Below are positions 12,010 to 20,543 of a stretch of 64,000 nt of DNA, in pieces. The notes beneath the pieces were generated by a model. That model searched no databases and was not told the DNA's origin. It saw nothing but the letters and a program-made list of their open reading frames with translations. A program made the translations under genes and the position numbers. How positions within the stretch are numbered: position 1 is the first letter of the stretch; each line of letters starts with the position of its first letter. Source of the stretch: Telmatactis stephensoni (lineage: Eukaryota; Cnidaria; Anthozoa; Actiniaria; Isophelliidae); assembly GCA_029948255.1 (NCBI GenBank), contig JALIZF010001796.1, forward strand, positions 482,001 through 546,000. The letters run 5' to 3'.

Positions 12010-12112
12010 GGTAAGGTCACGTCTATTTTTAGACGTGAGGTACAATGTGGTACGGTGAGGTCATGTCTATTTTGGGAAGACGGTTCTATTTTGGGAAGGA
12101 ACGGTGACGTCA
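11979..12112 (+). promoter_or_regulatory. Left-end promoter region: MEF2-like and CRE-like sites
   Basis: CTATTTTTAA at 11979-11988, CTATTTTTAG at 12023-12032 and TGACGTCA at 12105-12112. They lie between the terminal repeat and the first rightward gene (12221). The same two motifs recur in the other Polinton intergenic regions, which supports a promoter role; this is inference. Confidence 0.45.
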
Positions 12113-12220
12113 TTGGTGGTGGTGCAATAAGTGTAATAAAACAGGAGGGGTAAAAACCAGACATCGAATCCTTGTGACCTACCACAAGAAAGAGACTTAC
12201 TCGAAGAAACGTTATTAAAG

Positions 12221-12574
12221 ATGGATCCATTCAAGTTCATGAAAAAACAGTTCATTTCCACCTATGCCGTGGAAGTGTGCAAACACCTGTACGAAATTGA
12301 CATGAAATACTGTTGTGGGTGTTGTCTATCAAACAGTAACGTCCAGTGCTTAATGTTGACAGAAGACGAAAAAATTGAACTACACTTTGATCGGGCTCTC
12401 AGAAATGTGAATGTCCTGAAAGTGATTGACAGAGTGATGGACAATATGCGACCTTTCCAACTAACCATTGAAGTAGAGGCCGAACTGTACAGCTGGACAG
12501 AGAGAAATCCAGCATTGTTACCGCAAACGTATCAAATGATTAAAGACACTGTTAAAGTGATACGAATGTACTAA
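12221..12574 (+). CDS. Polinton protein of unknown function, Cys-rich (117 aa)
   Basis: First rightward gene of the element. No family recognised. It has a dense cysteine cluster, YCCGCC at residues 30-35 and C43, followed by a helical C-terminal half. The second unknown protein at 13743-14273 has a similarly placed Cys/His cluster before a helical region, so the two could be distant relatives. The upstream region carries MEF2-like and CRE-like sites. AATAAA downstream (about 12596) overlaps the convergent end of the Fic gene. The frame is intact. Confidence 0.6.
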   Translation: MDPFKFMKKQFISTYAVEVCKHLYEIDMKYCCGCCLSNSNVQCLMLTEDEKIELHFDRALRNVNVLKVIDRVMDNMRPFQLTIEVEAELYSWTERNPALLPQTYQMIKDTVKVIRMY

Positions 12575-12659
12575 AAAAACAGTTGAAAAAAGTGTAATAA
12601 AACAACAAGATACCAATAAATTCTGGAATATGATTTTATTAATGAATAAATGCATTATT

Positions 12660-13529
12660 TTACATTTCTTTCCATAAAGGGTGGCAAAAAGTATACGTTT
12701 TGTATTCTTTACTACATTCTTCTAAACACTGTATCATATTGTGTTCTAATTCTGTAAAATCAAGAGAAAGACACATGTCCCATAAAAGTCGACACCAGGT
12801 GGTATATTCTTTGTGTCCATCTTTTGCTTGGATCTCCTCCTGACTATACCAAAATAATGGGATGGGAAACGGGAAGCCATAAGCTTCCATGACATAAGTG
12901 TACAGTAGACGAACCATTCTTCCGTTCCCATCACTAAAGGGATGTATTTCTAGAAATTTGTAAACGAACCATGAGGTCAAATGTATTAAACTGGCAAGAA
13001 GTTTCAAACCATCCATCCTACGCAGACGTTTACGATCGATCTCATCCAACCGACGGTTGAATTCATCGATTAATATTTGCAGAGTGTGGTCAATGTCACA
13101 AAACCGTGTGTAATAATGTATCTTTCCTTCAAATTCTACCACCCGTTCTTTGTCACTGTATTGTCCCACAGTACATAAATGATCACGATGTTCCATCAGT
13201 AGTTTGTGAACTTCACATATGATATTGTTCTCTAATAATCCAATTTCCAAGTGCTCTGAAGCCAGTCTGTGAAGATATCGATAAGCTTCAATAAATCCAA
13301 CGGTGTCTCTATAGTCAAAAGTCTGGTCCTCGTCATCGACACCATTTTGTAGGATTTGATAGACCGTATCCTCAGCCACGATTCCCACATTTTCCTGCTT
13401 TAACGACCGACACACATAACGAGCAAGCATTCGATTTTGTTGAGAAAGGGTAGTTTCTTCTTGACAACTCATCTCGGACTGAATCAAAACACCAGGGCCT
13501 TTGTCTTTTACGGGTTCTATTTTTAGCAA
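12660..13529 (-). CDS. Fic-domain protein (putative AMP-transferase), 289 aa
   Basis: The Fic/DOC family transfers AMP or related groups from nucleotides to protein hydroxyls. The catalytic loop HPFSDGNGR is complete at residues 196-204, fitting HxFx(D/E)GNGRxxR with H196 as base and R207 at the end. Upstream SLKQEN (residues 42-47) fits the inhibitory-helix motif (S/T)xxxE(G/N) found N-terminal in class II Fic proteins, so activity is probably self-restrained. No signal peptide, membrane segment or TPR is visible. It is divergent from 13589/13743, sharing the 13517-13597 promoter region, and converges with 12221-12574. The frame is intact although neighbours are broken. Its role in the element is unknown. 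Confidence 0.9.
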   Translation of the reverse strand: MLKIEPVKDKGPGVLIQSEMSCQEETTLSQQNRMLARYVCRSLKQENVGIVAEDTVYQILQNGVDDEDQTFDYRDTVGFIEAYRYLHRLASEHLEIGLLENNIICEVHKLLMEHRDHLCTVGQYSDKERVVEFEGKIHYYTRFCDIDHTLQILIDEFNRRLDEIDRKRLRRMDGLKLLASLIHLTSWFVYKFLEIHPFSDGNGRMVRLLYTYVMEAYGFPFPIPLFWYSQEEIQAKDGHKEYTTWCRLLWDMCLSLDFTELEHNMIQCLEECSKEYKTYTFCHPLWKEM

Positions 13530-13597
13530 AATGATGTCATGAGATCTATTTTTAGCAGCATGATGTCATCGAATCTATTTTTATCCACATGATGTCA
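13517..13597. promoter_or_regulatory. Divergent promoter: three 29-bp repeats of MEF2-like plus CRE-like sites
   Basis: CTATTTTTA(G/T) at 13517, 13546 and 13575, each followed 15 bp later by TGATGTCA at 13532, 13561 and 13590, a strict 29-bp period. It lies between the Fic start (13529) and the rightward genes. CTATTTTTAG is an exact MEF2 consensus match; TGATGTCA is one base from CRE/ATF. Function is inferred. Confidence 0.55.
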
Positions 13598-13804
13598 TGG
13601 GATGGTGCAATCGATGTTATAAAATGCGGCAACTACAAACACGGTGTTATTCAGATGTTGCTGACCATCATCCCTTTGATTTACTGTTGGTTACGAGATT
13701 ACTACGAAGGACCTTTGTGGACCATTCACGAGCGACTGAAAGATGACTGGAGTTCAAAGCGTGTCCATCGTGGACGACCAGGTGGTCATGATGATCACAG
13801 ATGA
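13589..13804 (+). CDS. Possible small membrane protein (71 aa)
   Basis: An open frame starting at the last promoter repeat. It has one hydrophobic stretch, IQMLLTIIPLIYCWL (about residues 21-35), and a basic tail. It overlaps the next gene's start in another frame, so it may be chance. Confidence 0.22.
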   Translation: MMSWDGAIDVIKCGNYKHGVIQMLLTIIPLIYCWLRDYYEGPLWTIHERLKDDWSSKRVHRGRPGGHDDHR

Positions 13805-14273
13805 AGTCGAAACAGCGGAACGTGCGAAAGTCTGTCGAGTCCTCACCTACCTGTATACCAAACTCTGCATGAACAACGTTTTAGATATGTTTCATTGTGA
13901 GGGATGCGAAAACGGGTGGCCCAGCCAGAGAGACCACGAGTGCTGTATACGCAGTGAAGAGGACATCTTCCACAGTTACTATGACGAGGTCAAAAAGAAA
14001 GTAAACTTGAATGTGTTGTACGAGATCTGCGAACAGTTTCTAAGACTAGTCGACCAACCCATGACCCAAGAATGCAGTGAATTCATCCTCAGACTACCCC
14101 AACGATCCACCGCCTCAGTGTACTCATTTTGGCAAGAGATGGATCACACGTGGCATACCAACGATTTCATTATCATAGACTTTGTTGACATGATGTGTCA
14201 AACCATGCAGAACAAGGGAACATGGGACTCGGACTTGTATCAGAAATTTGTATCATTTATGATGGATGAATAA
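13743..14273 (+). CDS. Polinton protein of unknown function, Cys/His motif (176 aa)
   Basis: An intact frame downstream of the divergent promoter. Residues 51-68 hold HCEGC...SQRDHECC (C52, C55, H65, C67/C68), spaced like a metal-binding site. The rest is helical and acidic. No named family recognised. It lies between the Fic gene and integrase in the early rightward cluster. Possibly related to 12221-12574 by its Cys cluster; a profile comparison would decide. Confidence 0.65.
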   Translation: MTGVQSVSIVDDQVVMMITDEVETAERAKVCRVLTYLYTKLCMNNVLDMFHCEGCENGWPSQRDHECCIRSEEDIFHSYYDEVKKKVNLNVLYEICEQFLRLVDQPMTQECSEFILRLPQRSTASVYSFWQEMDHTWHTNDFIIIDFVDMMCQTMQNKGTWDSDLYQKFVSFMMDE

Positions 14274-14331
14274 AAATATAGGTGTTACACACAATCTATC
14301 AGTCTAGTGTTTGTTGTCAAAGGGTGCAGAC

Positions 14332-14541
14332 ATGGGTTGTGGGTGCTTAAGATCCCTCCCTAATTTAAAATTACAAAACATTTTCCGCAGAATACGTTGC
14401 GTTCTCGCCTGTTGCGGGGGTAAAGTCGTGATTCAAAATTCCCAAATCGATGGAGAAGGAGAAACTCCTGGAAAAACTGTACTACGACATAAACCAAGGA
14501 GGGAGTCTGGGAAGCGTGGATGCCCTCTACCATGCTGCTAA
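14332..14541 (+). CDS. Small ORF with MGCGC lipidation-type start
   Basis: Using the ATG at 14332 the product begins MGCGCLRSLPNLK: Gly2 with Cys3/Cys5 could allow myristoylation or palmitoylation, and CVLACCGG follows. It overlaps the integrase start (14450) in another frame, so its 3' part may not be real. No family recognised. Confidence 0.35.
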   Translation: MGCGCLRSLPNLKLQNIFRRIRCVLACCGGKVVIQNSQIDGEGETPGKTVLRHKPRRESGKRGCPLPCC

Positions 14542-15365
14542 GAAGAAAAACAAAAAGATCAGCAAAAAAGACGTTCGGGAGTGGCTAAAAGCCCAACGGG
14601 TGTATTCCCTCCACCGACCAGTACGCAGACGCTTTCGCAGAAATCGCGTGATGGTGGGATCGATAGACGATGTCTGGGAATTGGATCTCATTGACCTCCA
14701 ATCGCTCAAGAAATACAACAGCAATTATCGCTACGTCGTCACTTGCATCGATGTGTTCTCCAAACACGCCTGGGCTTTGGCACTCAAAAATAAGACCGGC
14801 CCCACGCTGGTTCAAGCCTTTCAACAGATACTAAAAGAACCGGGCCGTAAACCCCAGAAAATTCATACCGATCGAGGAAGTGAGTTTATCAATAAAAACT
14901 TTCAAGCCCTTTTGAAAGAGAAGAATATTCAGTTGTATCACACGTTTAACGACACGAAAGCCAGCATCGTAGAACGCTTTAATAGAACCTTGAAACAACG
15001 CATGTACCGATACTTCACCTGGAAAGGCACGCTGAGGTATGTCGACATTTTACCTCAACTGGTGGAGACCTACAACAATTCCTATCACAGCAGCATCAAA
15101 CGCACTCCAACATCGGTCAATAAAAACAACGAAAAGGATGTGTGGATGACATTGTATGGAAACCAACCACCCAAGAAAGGATATGCTTTTAAAGTTGGAG
15201 ACCAAGTTCGAATCTCCAAGTCGAAAGGATTGTTTGAGAAAGGATACCTCCCCAATTGGAGTGAAGAAATTTTCACCGTCGCAAAACGACTGCCAAGAAA
15301 CCCGCCGGTTTATCGGTTGAAAGATTACAACCATGATGACATCGAAGGAACGTTTTACAAGTACG
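14450..15365 (+). pseudogene. Polinton integrase, DDE core, split by a LINE
   Basis: Retroviral-type (rve) integrase that inserts the element. The core carries D79 (WELDL), D141 (HTDRGSEF) and E175 (SIVERFNRTLK), with 33 residues between the last two, so the catalytic triad is intact. An SH3-like domain follows (GDQVRISKSKGLF region, about residues 232-300). Normal sequence ends near 15365; reading then enters a LINE and stops at 15433. The missing C-terminal chromodomain lies beyond the LINE at 19027-19188. As it stands the gene is disrupted. Confidence 0.93.
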
Positions 15366-18300
15366 TCGCGCCTCACTGGCTGCACGTCTCTACTACTAGC
15401 TCCGTGTTTTTTATCTTTTCCTTCGATAGTTAAATACTTTTGTGGCTTTTTACGCTAGTATTTTTCATCGTAAGTGTTCCTTTGGCTCTGGAATAATGTT
15501 TGTTTATTCTCGTCCTTCCCTTTGGCGAATTCTTGGCTCTGCCCTTGGTCATGGTTATGTTCCAAGACTCGATGCTGATATTTGGTGTAAGTTAAAATCG
15601 CTTGGAATTGCTAATATAACTTCAAGAGGTTGCAGAAGCGGAAGAAACAAGAAAAGATCCATCTCAAGTGTGCTGGGCAATGGGAAATATTCCTATAGAG
15701 CTGATATTTTTACTAAATTTTATGCTGATTCCACGTCGAATTATATGCAAATTTCTTCAGCGTTTGAAAATCATCGGAACAGTCAATTAATTACTATTGT
15801 TCAAGATTGTAGTGGACTGAGTAATTTGCATACATCTTCGTCAAACAACGAAAACAAAAAAAGTCCTATGGGTAAAGTTAAAAATGATGTGAACAAATCT
15901 GCTTTCTGTCTGCTGAATGCTCGATCTGTCTTAAATAAGACATTAATCATCAAGGATTTTATCGTTGATAATAACATCGACATCATTGCATTGACTGAGA
16001 CATGGCTCACTTCTGATTGCACTGAAGACCTTACCATTCGCGAACTCTGTCCAACTGGTTATTCCATTCACAACGTACCTCGGCGATCTAGAGGTGGTGG
16101 TGTTGCCTTGGTATATAGACAGTCATTCAACATGAAAAAACAAACACTCAAACTTGAACCCTACAAATCTTTTGAATTTTGTGATACGTTAATGAACCAC
16201 TTGGGATCCAGCCTTAGATTTGTGACTGTCTATCGTCCTCCCCCATCATCTTCTAATGGACTTACCTTGGAAGTGTTCTTCAATGAATTTACAAATTTTT
16301 TGGAAATACTAGCGATCACACCTTGTTCCTTGCTTATCACTGGCGACTTTAATTTTCATATTGATGACTGTAATGACTCTGCTGCAACAAGATTTGTCCA
16401 GTTATTGCAATCATTCAATTTGGCTCAGCATGTTGATGTTACAACACATAGATGCGGTCATATGCTCGACCTAATCATAACTAGAGCTGATGATAGTTTG
16501 GTGAGTGGGATTTTTGTAACAGATCTGGTAATATCAGACCATTTTCCAGTCATATGTGACTTATCTGTTGGAAAACCACCTAAATCAAAGAAGTTAATTA
16601 CCTATAGGAACACTAGATTCATTGACTTGCAAGCATTCTGTCAAGACATCAAGAATTCTTCCTTGTTGGCCACATATAATTCATCTGACAATCTCGATGA
16701 ACTTATTGGATGTTACAACAAAGATCTGTCATCTATATTGGACAAGCATGCACCTGTGAAAAGGCGTTGTATAACTATCCGCCCAAATGCGCCTTGGTAC
16801 TCTCAGGACATTTCAATTCAAAAATCAAAGAGAAGAAAGCTTGAGCGTCGCTGGCGTAAATCTGGACTGACCATTGATCGTGATCTGTATGTCCAGCAGT
16901 GTAAAACTGTTAATGATATGTTAACTCAATCAAAAATGAAGTATTATTCCAATCTAATCGAAGAAAACCAACACGATCAAAAGGTACTCTTCAACGCTGT
17001 TGGCAAGCTACTACATCACAAAGCCGATCGTGTGTCTCCAACTCATACAAGTCTGGTCGATCTCAGCAATGGGTTTGCTGACTTCTTTACCTCTAAGATA
17101 ACTAACATCGAAGGAACTCTGACTGTTAAATGTTTGAATGTTGTCAACCCCTTCATGGACTCTGATCCTTGTGCTACAGAGCTCAGCAAGTTTGTGCCTA
17201 TTGATGAACGCGAAGTATCTAAATTGGTTGGCAAATCTCTATCAAAGTCCTGTTGCCTTGACCCTTTACCCTCATCATTAATGAAAGACTGTTTTGATAT
17301 CTTACTTCCTGTCACTACAAGAATTATCAACTTAAGCTTGAGTCAAGGTGCATTTCCATCATTGTTAAAAAGAGCTGCAATTACTCCTATTATCAAGAAG
17401 CCGTCCTTAGACAATGAAGTCTTGAGTAACTATCGACCAATCTCCAACTTAACGTTTATATCAAAGTGCATTGAAAAGGCGGTGGCTTCTCAACTCGGCG
17501 AGTACATCACGTCCAACTGTCTAGATGAAACGTTTCAATCTGCGTACAAGCGCAATCATAGTACAGAAACTGCCCTACTTAGGGTTCACAACGACATTCT
17601 TCGATCTGTGGACAACAAAGGATGTGTTCTACTGTTGATGCTCGATCTGTCTGCCGCCTTTGATACTGTGAACCACAAGATACTCCTGAATAGACTTCAC
17701 AATCGCTATGGCATTTCTAATAAAGCATTTTCCTGGTTCCATTCCTATCTTAGTGCCAGGACGCAGTTTGTACTTTTGGATGGACAAAAGTCTACTGAAC
17801 ATGTACTAGGCTGTGGTGTTCCCCAAGGGTCTGTGCTGGGACCTGTTCTCTATTCATTGTATACATCCCCTCTTGGTGATATCGTGAAGTATCACGACAT
17901 GAATTATCATTTCTACGCTGACGACTCTCAGGTTTATTTATCGTTTCAACCATCCGTACCTGGTCATATGGAAATGACGATAGAGAAACTCCAAGCATGT
18001 ATGCATTCAATAAGTAACTGGATGCTGGGTAACAAATTGAAACTCAATGATGATAAAACAGAACTGCTAGTCCTAAGAGCTAGTCATCGTCCCTGTCCTC
18101 CGCTTGGCAGTATATTGGTTGGAGATGAATACATCAGACCATCCTCTAGTGCTAAGAACATTGGCGTGACTTATGATGATACCCTGTCCATGGAGAATCA
18201 AGTTATGGCCATCTGCAAGTCATGTTTCTATCATATTAAGTGTATATCCCGCATTAGGCGGTACTTGAGCTTAGATGACACTAAGAAACTTGTTCATGCA

Positions 18301-19020
18301 TTCATTATTTCTAGAATAGATTATTGCAATTCACTTCTATATGGCTTACCAAATAGAGTTATTGATAAACTTCAGTACGTTCTTAACTCAGCTGCTAGGT
18401 TAGTTACACTGACCAAGAAATTTGATCATATTACTCAGCCATTAATAGATTTACATTGGTTGCCTGTAAGGCAGCGTATCGTCTTTAAAATAGCTCTTTT
18501 TATATATAAAGCCTTGAATAATTTGGCTCCTTCGTATTTAAGAGAACTAATTTCACCTTATGTTCCAGCTCGTTCACTTCGCTCTTCAACTAAAAATTTA
18601 CTAGTAGTCAGATCATATAATTTAAAAACGTATGGTTGTAGAGCTTTTTCCGTGTGTGCTCCAGTGATATGGAACTCTCTGCCAATTAACATTAGAAATA
18701 GTTCGTCAGTTGAGGTATTTAAAAAAGATCTCAAGACTTATTTATTTAAATTAGCTTATTTTAGTTAGTGTAATACTGACGGATAAATCATTAGAAATTG
18801 CTGAAATCATTGAAATTAGGTATCAATATTATTGGATATTACCGACATTTTATGTATATATATACATATATATAATTGTATATATTTATATTCACGAATT
18901 TATATTTATATATATATTTTTTCTCTTTAATTTAATAATTAGTCATTATATTAATATTGTAATTAGGTTTCTCACAGCGCTTTGAGCACCAGGAAAGGCG
19001 CTATATAAATATTAAAGTAT
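15366..19020 (+). mobile_element. CR1/L2-like LINE, copy 2, full ORF2
   Basis: A 3.65-kb non-LTR retrotransposon inside the integrase gene. It has a short 5' region, one long ORF (15496-18768) and a 3' UTR ending GCGCTATATAAATATTAAAG. It lacks a separate ORF1 and a long tail. It is closely similar to the truncated copy at 1966-4476. The 5' junction is placed at about 15366 by loss of integrase similarity and may be off by some tens of bases. Confidence 0.9.
15496..18768 (+). CDS. LINE ORF2: AP-endonuclease plus reverse transcriptase
   Basis: An intact frame of about 1090 residues from ATG 15496 (the frame is open upstream to 15442 with no earlier ATG). The endonuclease domain shows LLNARSV, LTETWL, RGGGVALVYR, LLITGDFNFHIDD and VISDHFPVICDL, the expected catalytic Glu, Asp, Asn and SDH residues. 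The RT shows [33 protein letters not shown] and the catalytic HFYADDS. The C-terminal HWLPVRQRI..K and LR.S motifs are typical of this LINE group. Intact motifs suggest recent insertion; activity also needs an ORF1 or equivalent, not seen here. Confidence 0.93.
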   Translation: MFVYSRPSLWRILGSALGHGYVPRLDADIWCKLKSLGIANITSRGCRSGRNKKRSISSVLGNGKYSYRADIFTKFYADSTSNYMQISSAFENHRNSQLITIVQDCSGLSNLHTSSSNNENKKSPMGKVKNDVNKSAFCLLNARSVLNKTLIIKDFIVDNNIDIIALTETWLTSDCTEDLTIRELCPTGYSIHNVPRRSRGGGVALVYRQSFNMKKQTLKLEPYKSFEFCDTLMNHLGSSLRFVTVYRPPPSSSNGLTLEVFFNEFTNFLEILAITPCSLLITGDFNFHIDDCNDSAATRFVQLLQSFNLAQHVDVTTHRCGHMLDLIITRADDSLVSGIFVTDLVISDHFPVICDLSVGKPPKSKKLITYRNTRFIDLQAFCQDIKNSSLLATYNSSDNLDELIGCYNKDLSSILDKHAPVKRRCITIRPNAPWYSQDISIQKSKRRKLERRWRKSGLTIDRDLYVQQCKTVNDMLTQSKMKYYSNLIEENQHDQKVLFNAVGKLLHHKADRVSPTHTSLVDLSNGFADFFTSKITNIEGTLTVKCLNVVNPFMDSDPCATELSKFVPIDEREVSKLVGKSLSKSCCLDPLPSSLMKDCFDILLPVTTRIINLSLSQGAFPSLLKRAAITPIIKKPSLDNEVLSNYRPISNLTFISKCIEKAVASQLGEYITSNCLDETFQSAYKRNHSTETALLRVHNDILRSVDNKGCVLLLMLDLSAAFDTVNHKILLNRLHNRYGISNKAFSWFHSYLSARTQFVLLDGQKSTEHVLGCGVPQGSVLGPVLYSLYTSPLGDIVKYHDMNYHFYADDSQVYLSFQPSVPGHMEMTIEKLQACMHSISNWMLGNKLKLNDDKTELLVLRASHRPCPPLGSILVGDEYIRPSSSAKNIGVTYDDTLSMENQVMAICKSCFYHIKCISRIRRYLSLDDTKKLVHAFIISRIDYCNSLLYGLPNRVIDKLQYVLNSAARLVTLTKKFDHITQPLIDLHWLPVRQRIVFKIALFIYKALNNLAPSYLRELISPYVPARSLRSSTKNLLVVRSYNLKTYGCRAFSVCAPVIWNSLPINIRNSSSVEVFKKDLKTYLFKLAYFS

Positions 19021-19026
19021 TAATTG

Positions 19027-19188
19027 CAACCCGTTCAGACCAAGGGAGAAGACGAAGTGTATAAGATTGAAAAGATTTTGAAGACCCGAAAACGGGGAAA
19101 GAAAATAGAGTATTTCGTCCATTGGCTGGGCTATCCAAGCTCCATGGACAGTTGGGTGGCCAAAAGTGACGTCGAAAAAGTGAAATGA
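19027..19188 (+). pseudogene. Integrase chromodomain, severed 3' part
   Basis: Directly after the LINE 3' end the frame reads EVYKIEKILKTRKRGKKIEY and then HWLGYPSSMDSWV, a chromodomain fold signature with the aromatic cage positions, ending at TGA 19186. Polinton integrases often carry a C-terminal chromodomain that steers integration to marked chromatin. It has no start of its own; it is the displaced end of 14450-15365. Confidence 0.9.
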
Positions 19189-19331
19189 CAGCACGTTGCT
19201 AAGCAACGAGTATTGTTCACAGTTGAATGATGTGTAAATGAGGTGAAGTGTAAGTCAACCAGAACCGATTCAATAAAGTGGAATATAATCGTTGTCGCGT
19301 GTCCAGTGTTATCATTTGAATCAAACCAACC
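19189..19331 (+). promoter_or_regulatory. Spacer before capsid genes with an X-box-like palindrome
   Basis: GTTGCTAAGCAAC at 19195-19207 matches the RFX X-box pattern of inverted GTTGC half-sites. It lies 125 bp upstream of the minor capsid start and could be part of its promoter. One site only, so weak. Confidence 0.25.
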
Positions 19332-20084
19332 ATGGAGTCGGGTCAATTTTATATGACTCTCCCAAGCAACAGTTCTATGAATGTGTACCCGAACAACACA
19401 CTAGCTGAGTATAGAGTGAAATTACCTGAGACCATAAAATTGTCAGGGAACTGGGAGGTGGGACTCGCCTCCATCACCTTTCCCCACACGTGGTACAACA
19501 TACGGGATGGAGATCGACGATTTTATTACGATGACGGTAATGGGGCCTTCGGGGTCGCCCTCCTTCCAGCGGGTTATTACGCATCCATTTCTGAAGTGGT
19601 CGACACTCTCAATAAAACTTTGACTGATGAAGGAGTGAAAGGAATATCACTCCAACTTGATAAACGATCCCAGAAAGTAACCGTGACCCTAGACTCTGGA
19701 AGAAGACTAAGTTTTGAAAACCGATTGGGGGTGATCTTTGGATATGGTAGCGACATCATCCTCACCAAGACGACCACCGCCCCTTACGTGTGTGATTTGA
19801 ATATCAGCCTTCAATCCCTGTACGTGTACCTGAACATTGTAGAAGCACGAATCGTGGGTGGAGTGCAGGCCAACTTACTCCAAATTGTTCCCGCCCAAGG
19901 AAAAGATGGAGAAATCATCACAGTCAATTACGACAACCCACAATACGCCCCTTTAGCCACTCGAGACTTTGAAGTGGTAGAAGTCCTTATAACCGACGAC
20001 ACAGGGAAAAAAGTACCATTTGAACGTGGACGCGTTGTGATCACATTAAATTTCAGACTCCGCCGACCCCCCTACTTGTTATAA
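19332..20084 (+). CDS. Minor capsid (penton-like) protein, 250 aa
   Basis: Polinton/adintovirus penton-type protein, expected to form the fivefold vertices of an icosahedral particle as a single jelly roll. Seen: an N-terminal NNTLAEYRVKLPE and GNWEVGLASITFPHTWYNI block, beta-rich throughout, and a C-terminal TRDFEVVEVLITDDTGKKV. Length and position directly before the pX-like and major capsid genes fit the family. The frame is intact; the start ATG 19332 follows ACC ATGG in good context. It ends 1 nt before the next ATG, so it is part of a tight rightward cluster. Confidence 0.85.
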   Translation: MESGQFYMTLPSNSSMNVYPNNTLAEYRVKLPETIKLSGNWEVGLASITFPHTWYNIRDGDRRFYYDDGNGAFGVALLPAGYYASISEVVDTLNKTLTDEGVKGISLQLDKRSQKVTVTLDSGRRLSFENRLGVIFGYGSDIILTKTTTAPYVCDLNISLQSLYVYLNIVEARIVGGVQANLLQIVPAQGKDGEIITVNYDNPQYAPLATRDFEVVEVLITDDTGKKVPFERGRVVITLNFRLRRPPYLL

Positions 20085-20085
20085 A

Positions 20086-20541
20086 ATGAAAGGAGGCGAA
20101 ATACAGGTCTTTCACGGGACACCGTTTCAACGAGGATATGGCATCGGCTCCTTTTTCCACTCACTTGCCAGAAGAGCCCTCCCGTTTTTACAACAAGGGG
20201 CAAAAACCCTAGGACGAGCCGCCCTCAACACGGGAATCAATATCGCCCAAGACGTTTTGGCGGGAAATTCCTTAAAAGACTCAGCACGTAACAGATTGCA
20301 GCAGACGGCCAAAACCTTGAAAGAACAAGCGTTGAACCGCATCACTTCCCAAACAGGGAGTGGACGAAAACGTTTAAAACGCAAGACTCCCCAGAAAAGA
20401 CTCAGTTCAACCCAGGCAAGCAAAGCGAAAAGACCTAAAACGGCTTCACAGACTAGAAACCAGAAAAAACGTAAATTACCACCACCACAAGGTCAAGTCA
20501 AAAAATCCAAAGTCACTCACCTCAAAGATATCTTTGATTAA
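20086..20541 (+). CDS. pX-like basic virion protein, 151 aa
   Basis: A short, very basic protein. The N-terminal third has FHGTPFQRGYGIGSFFHSLA then an amphipathic helix RALPFLQQGAKTLGRAAL; the C-terminal half is Lys/Arg-rich (GSGRKRLKRKTPQKR and QKKRKLPPP), suited to DNA binding and nuclear import. Adintoviruses and Polintons carry such a protein between the penton and hexon genes. It begins right after the minor capsid stop. Precise role (core packing or membrane-active helix) is inferred. Intact. Confidence 0.75.
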   Translation: MKGGEIQVFHGTPFQRGYGIGSFFHSLARRALPFLQQGAKTLGRAALNTGINIAQDVLAGNSLKDSARNRLQQTAKTLKEQALNRITSQTGSGRKRLKRKTPQKRLSSTQASKAKRPKTASQTRNQKKRKLPPPQGQVKKSKVTHLKDIFD

Positions 20542-20543
20542 AC

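Noticed and set aside
15442..15495. LINE ORF2 start at the GTG at 15442
   Set aside because: Eukaryotic initiation at GTG is unlikely; the first in-frame ATG is 15496. The extra residues show only that the frame is open.
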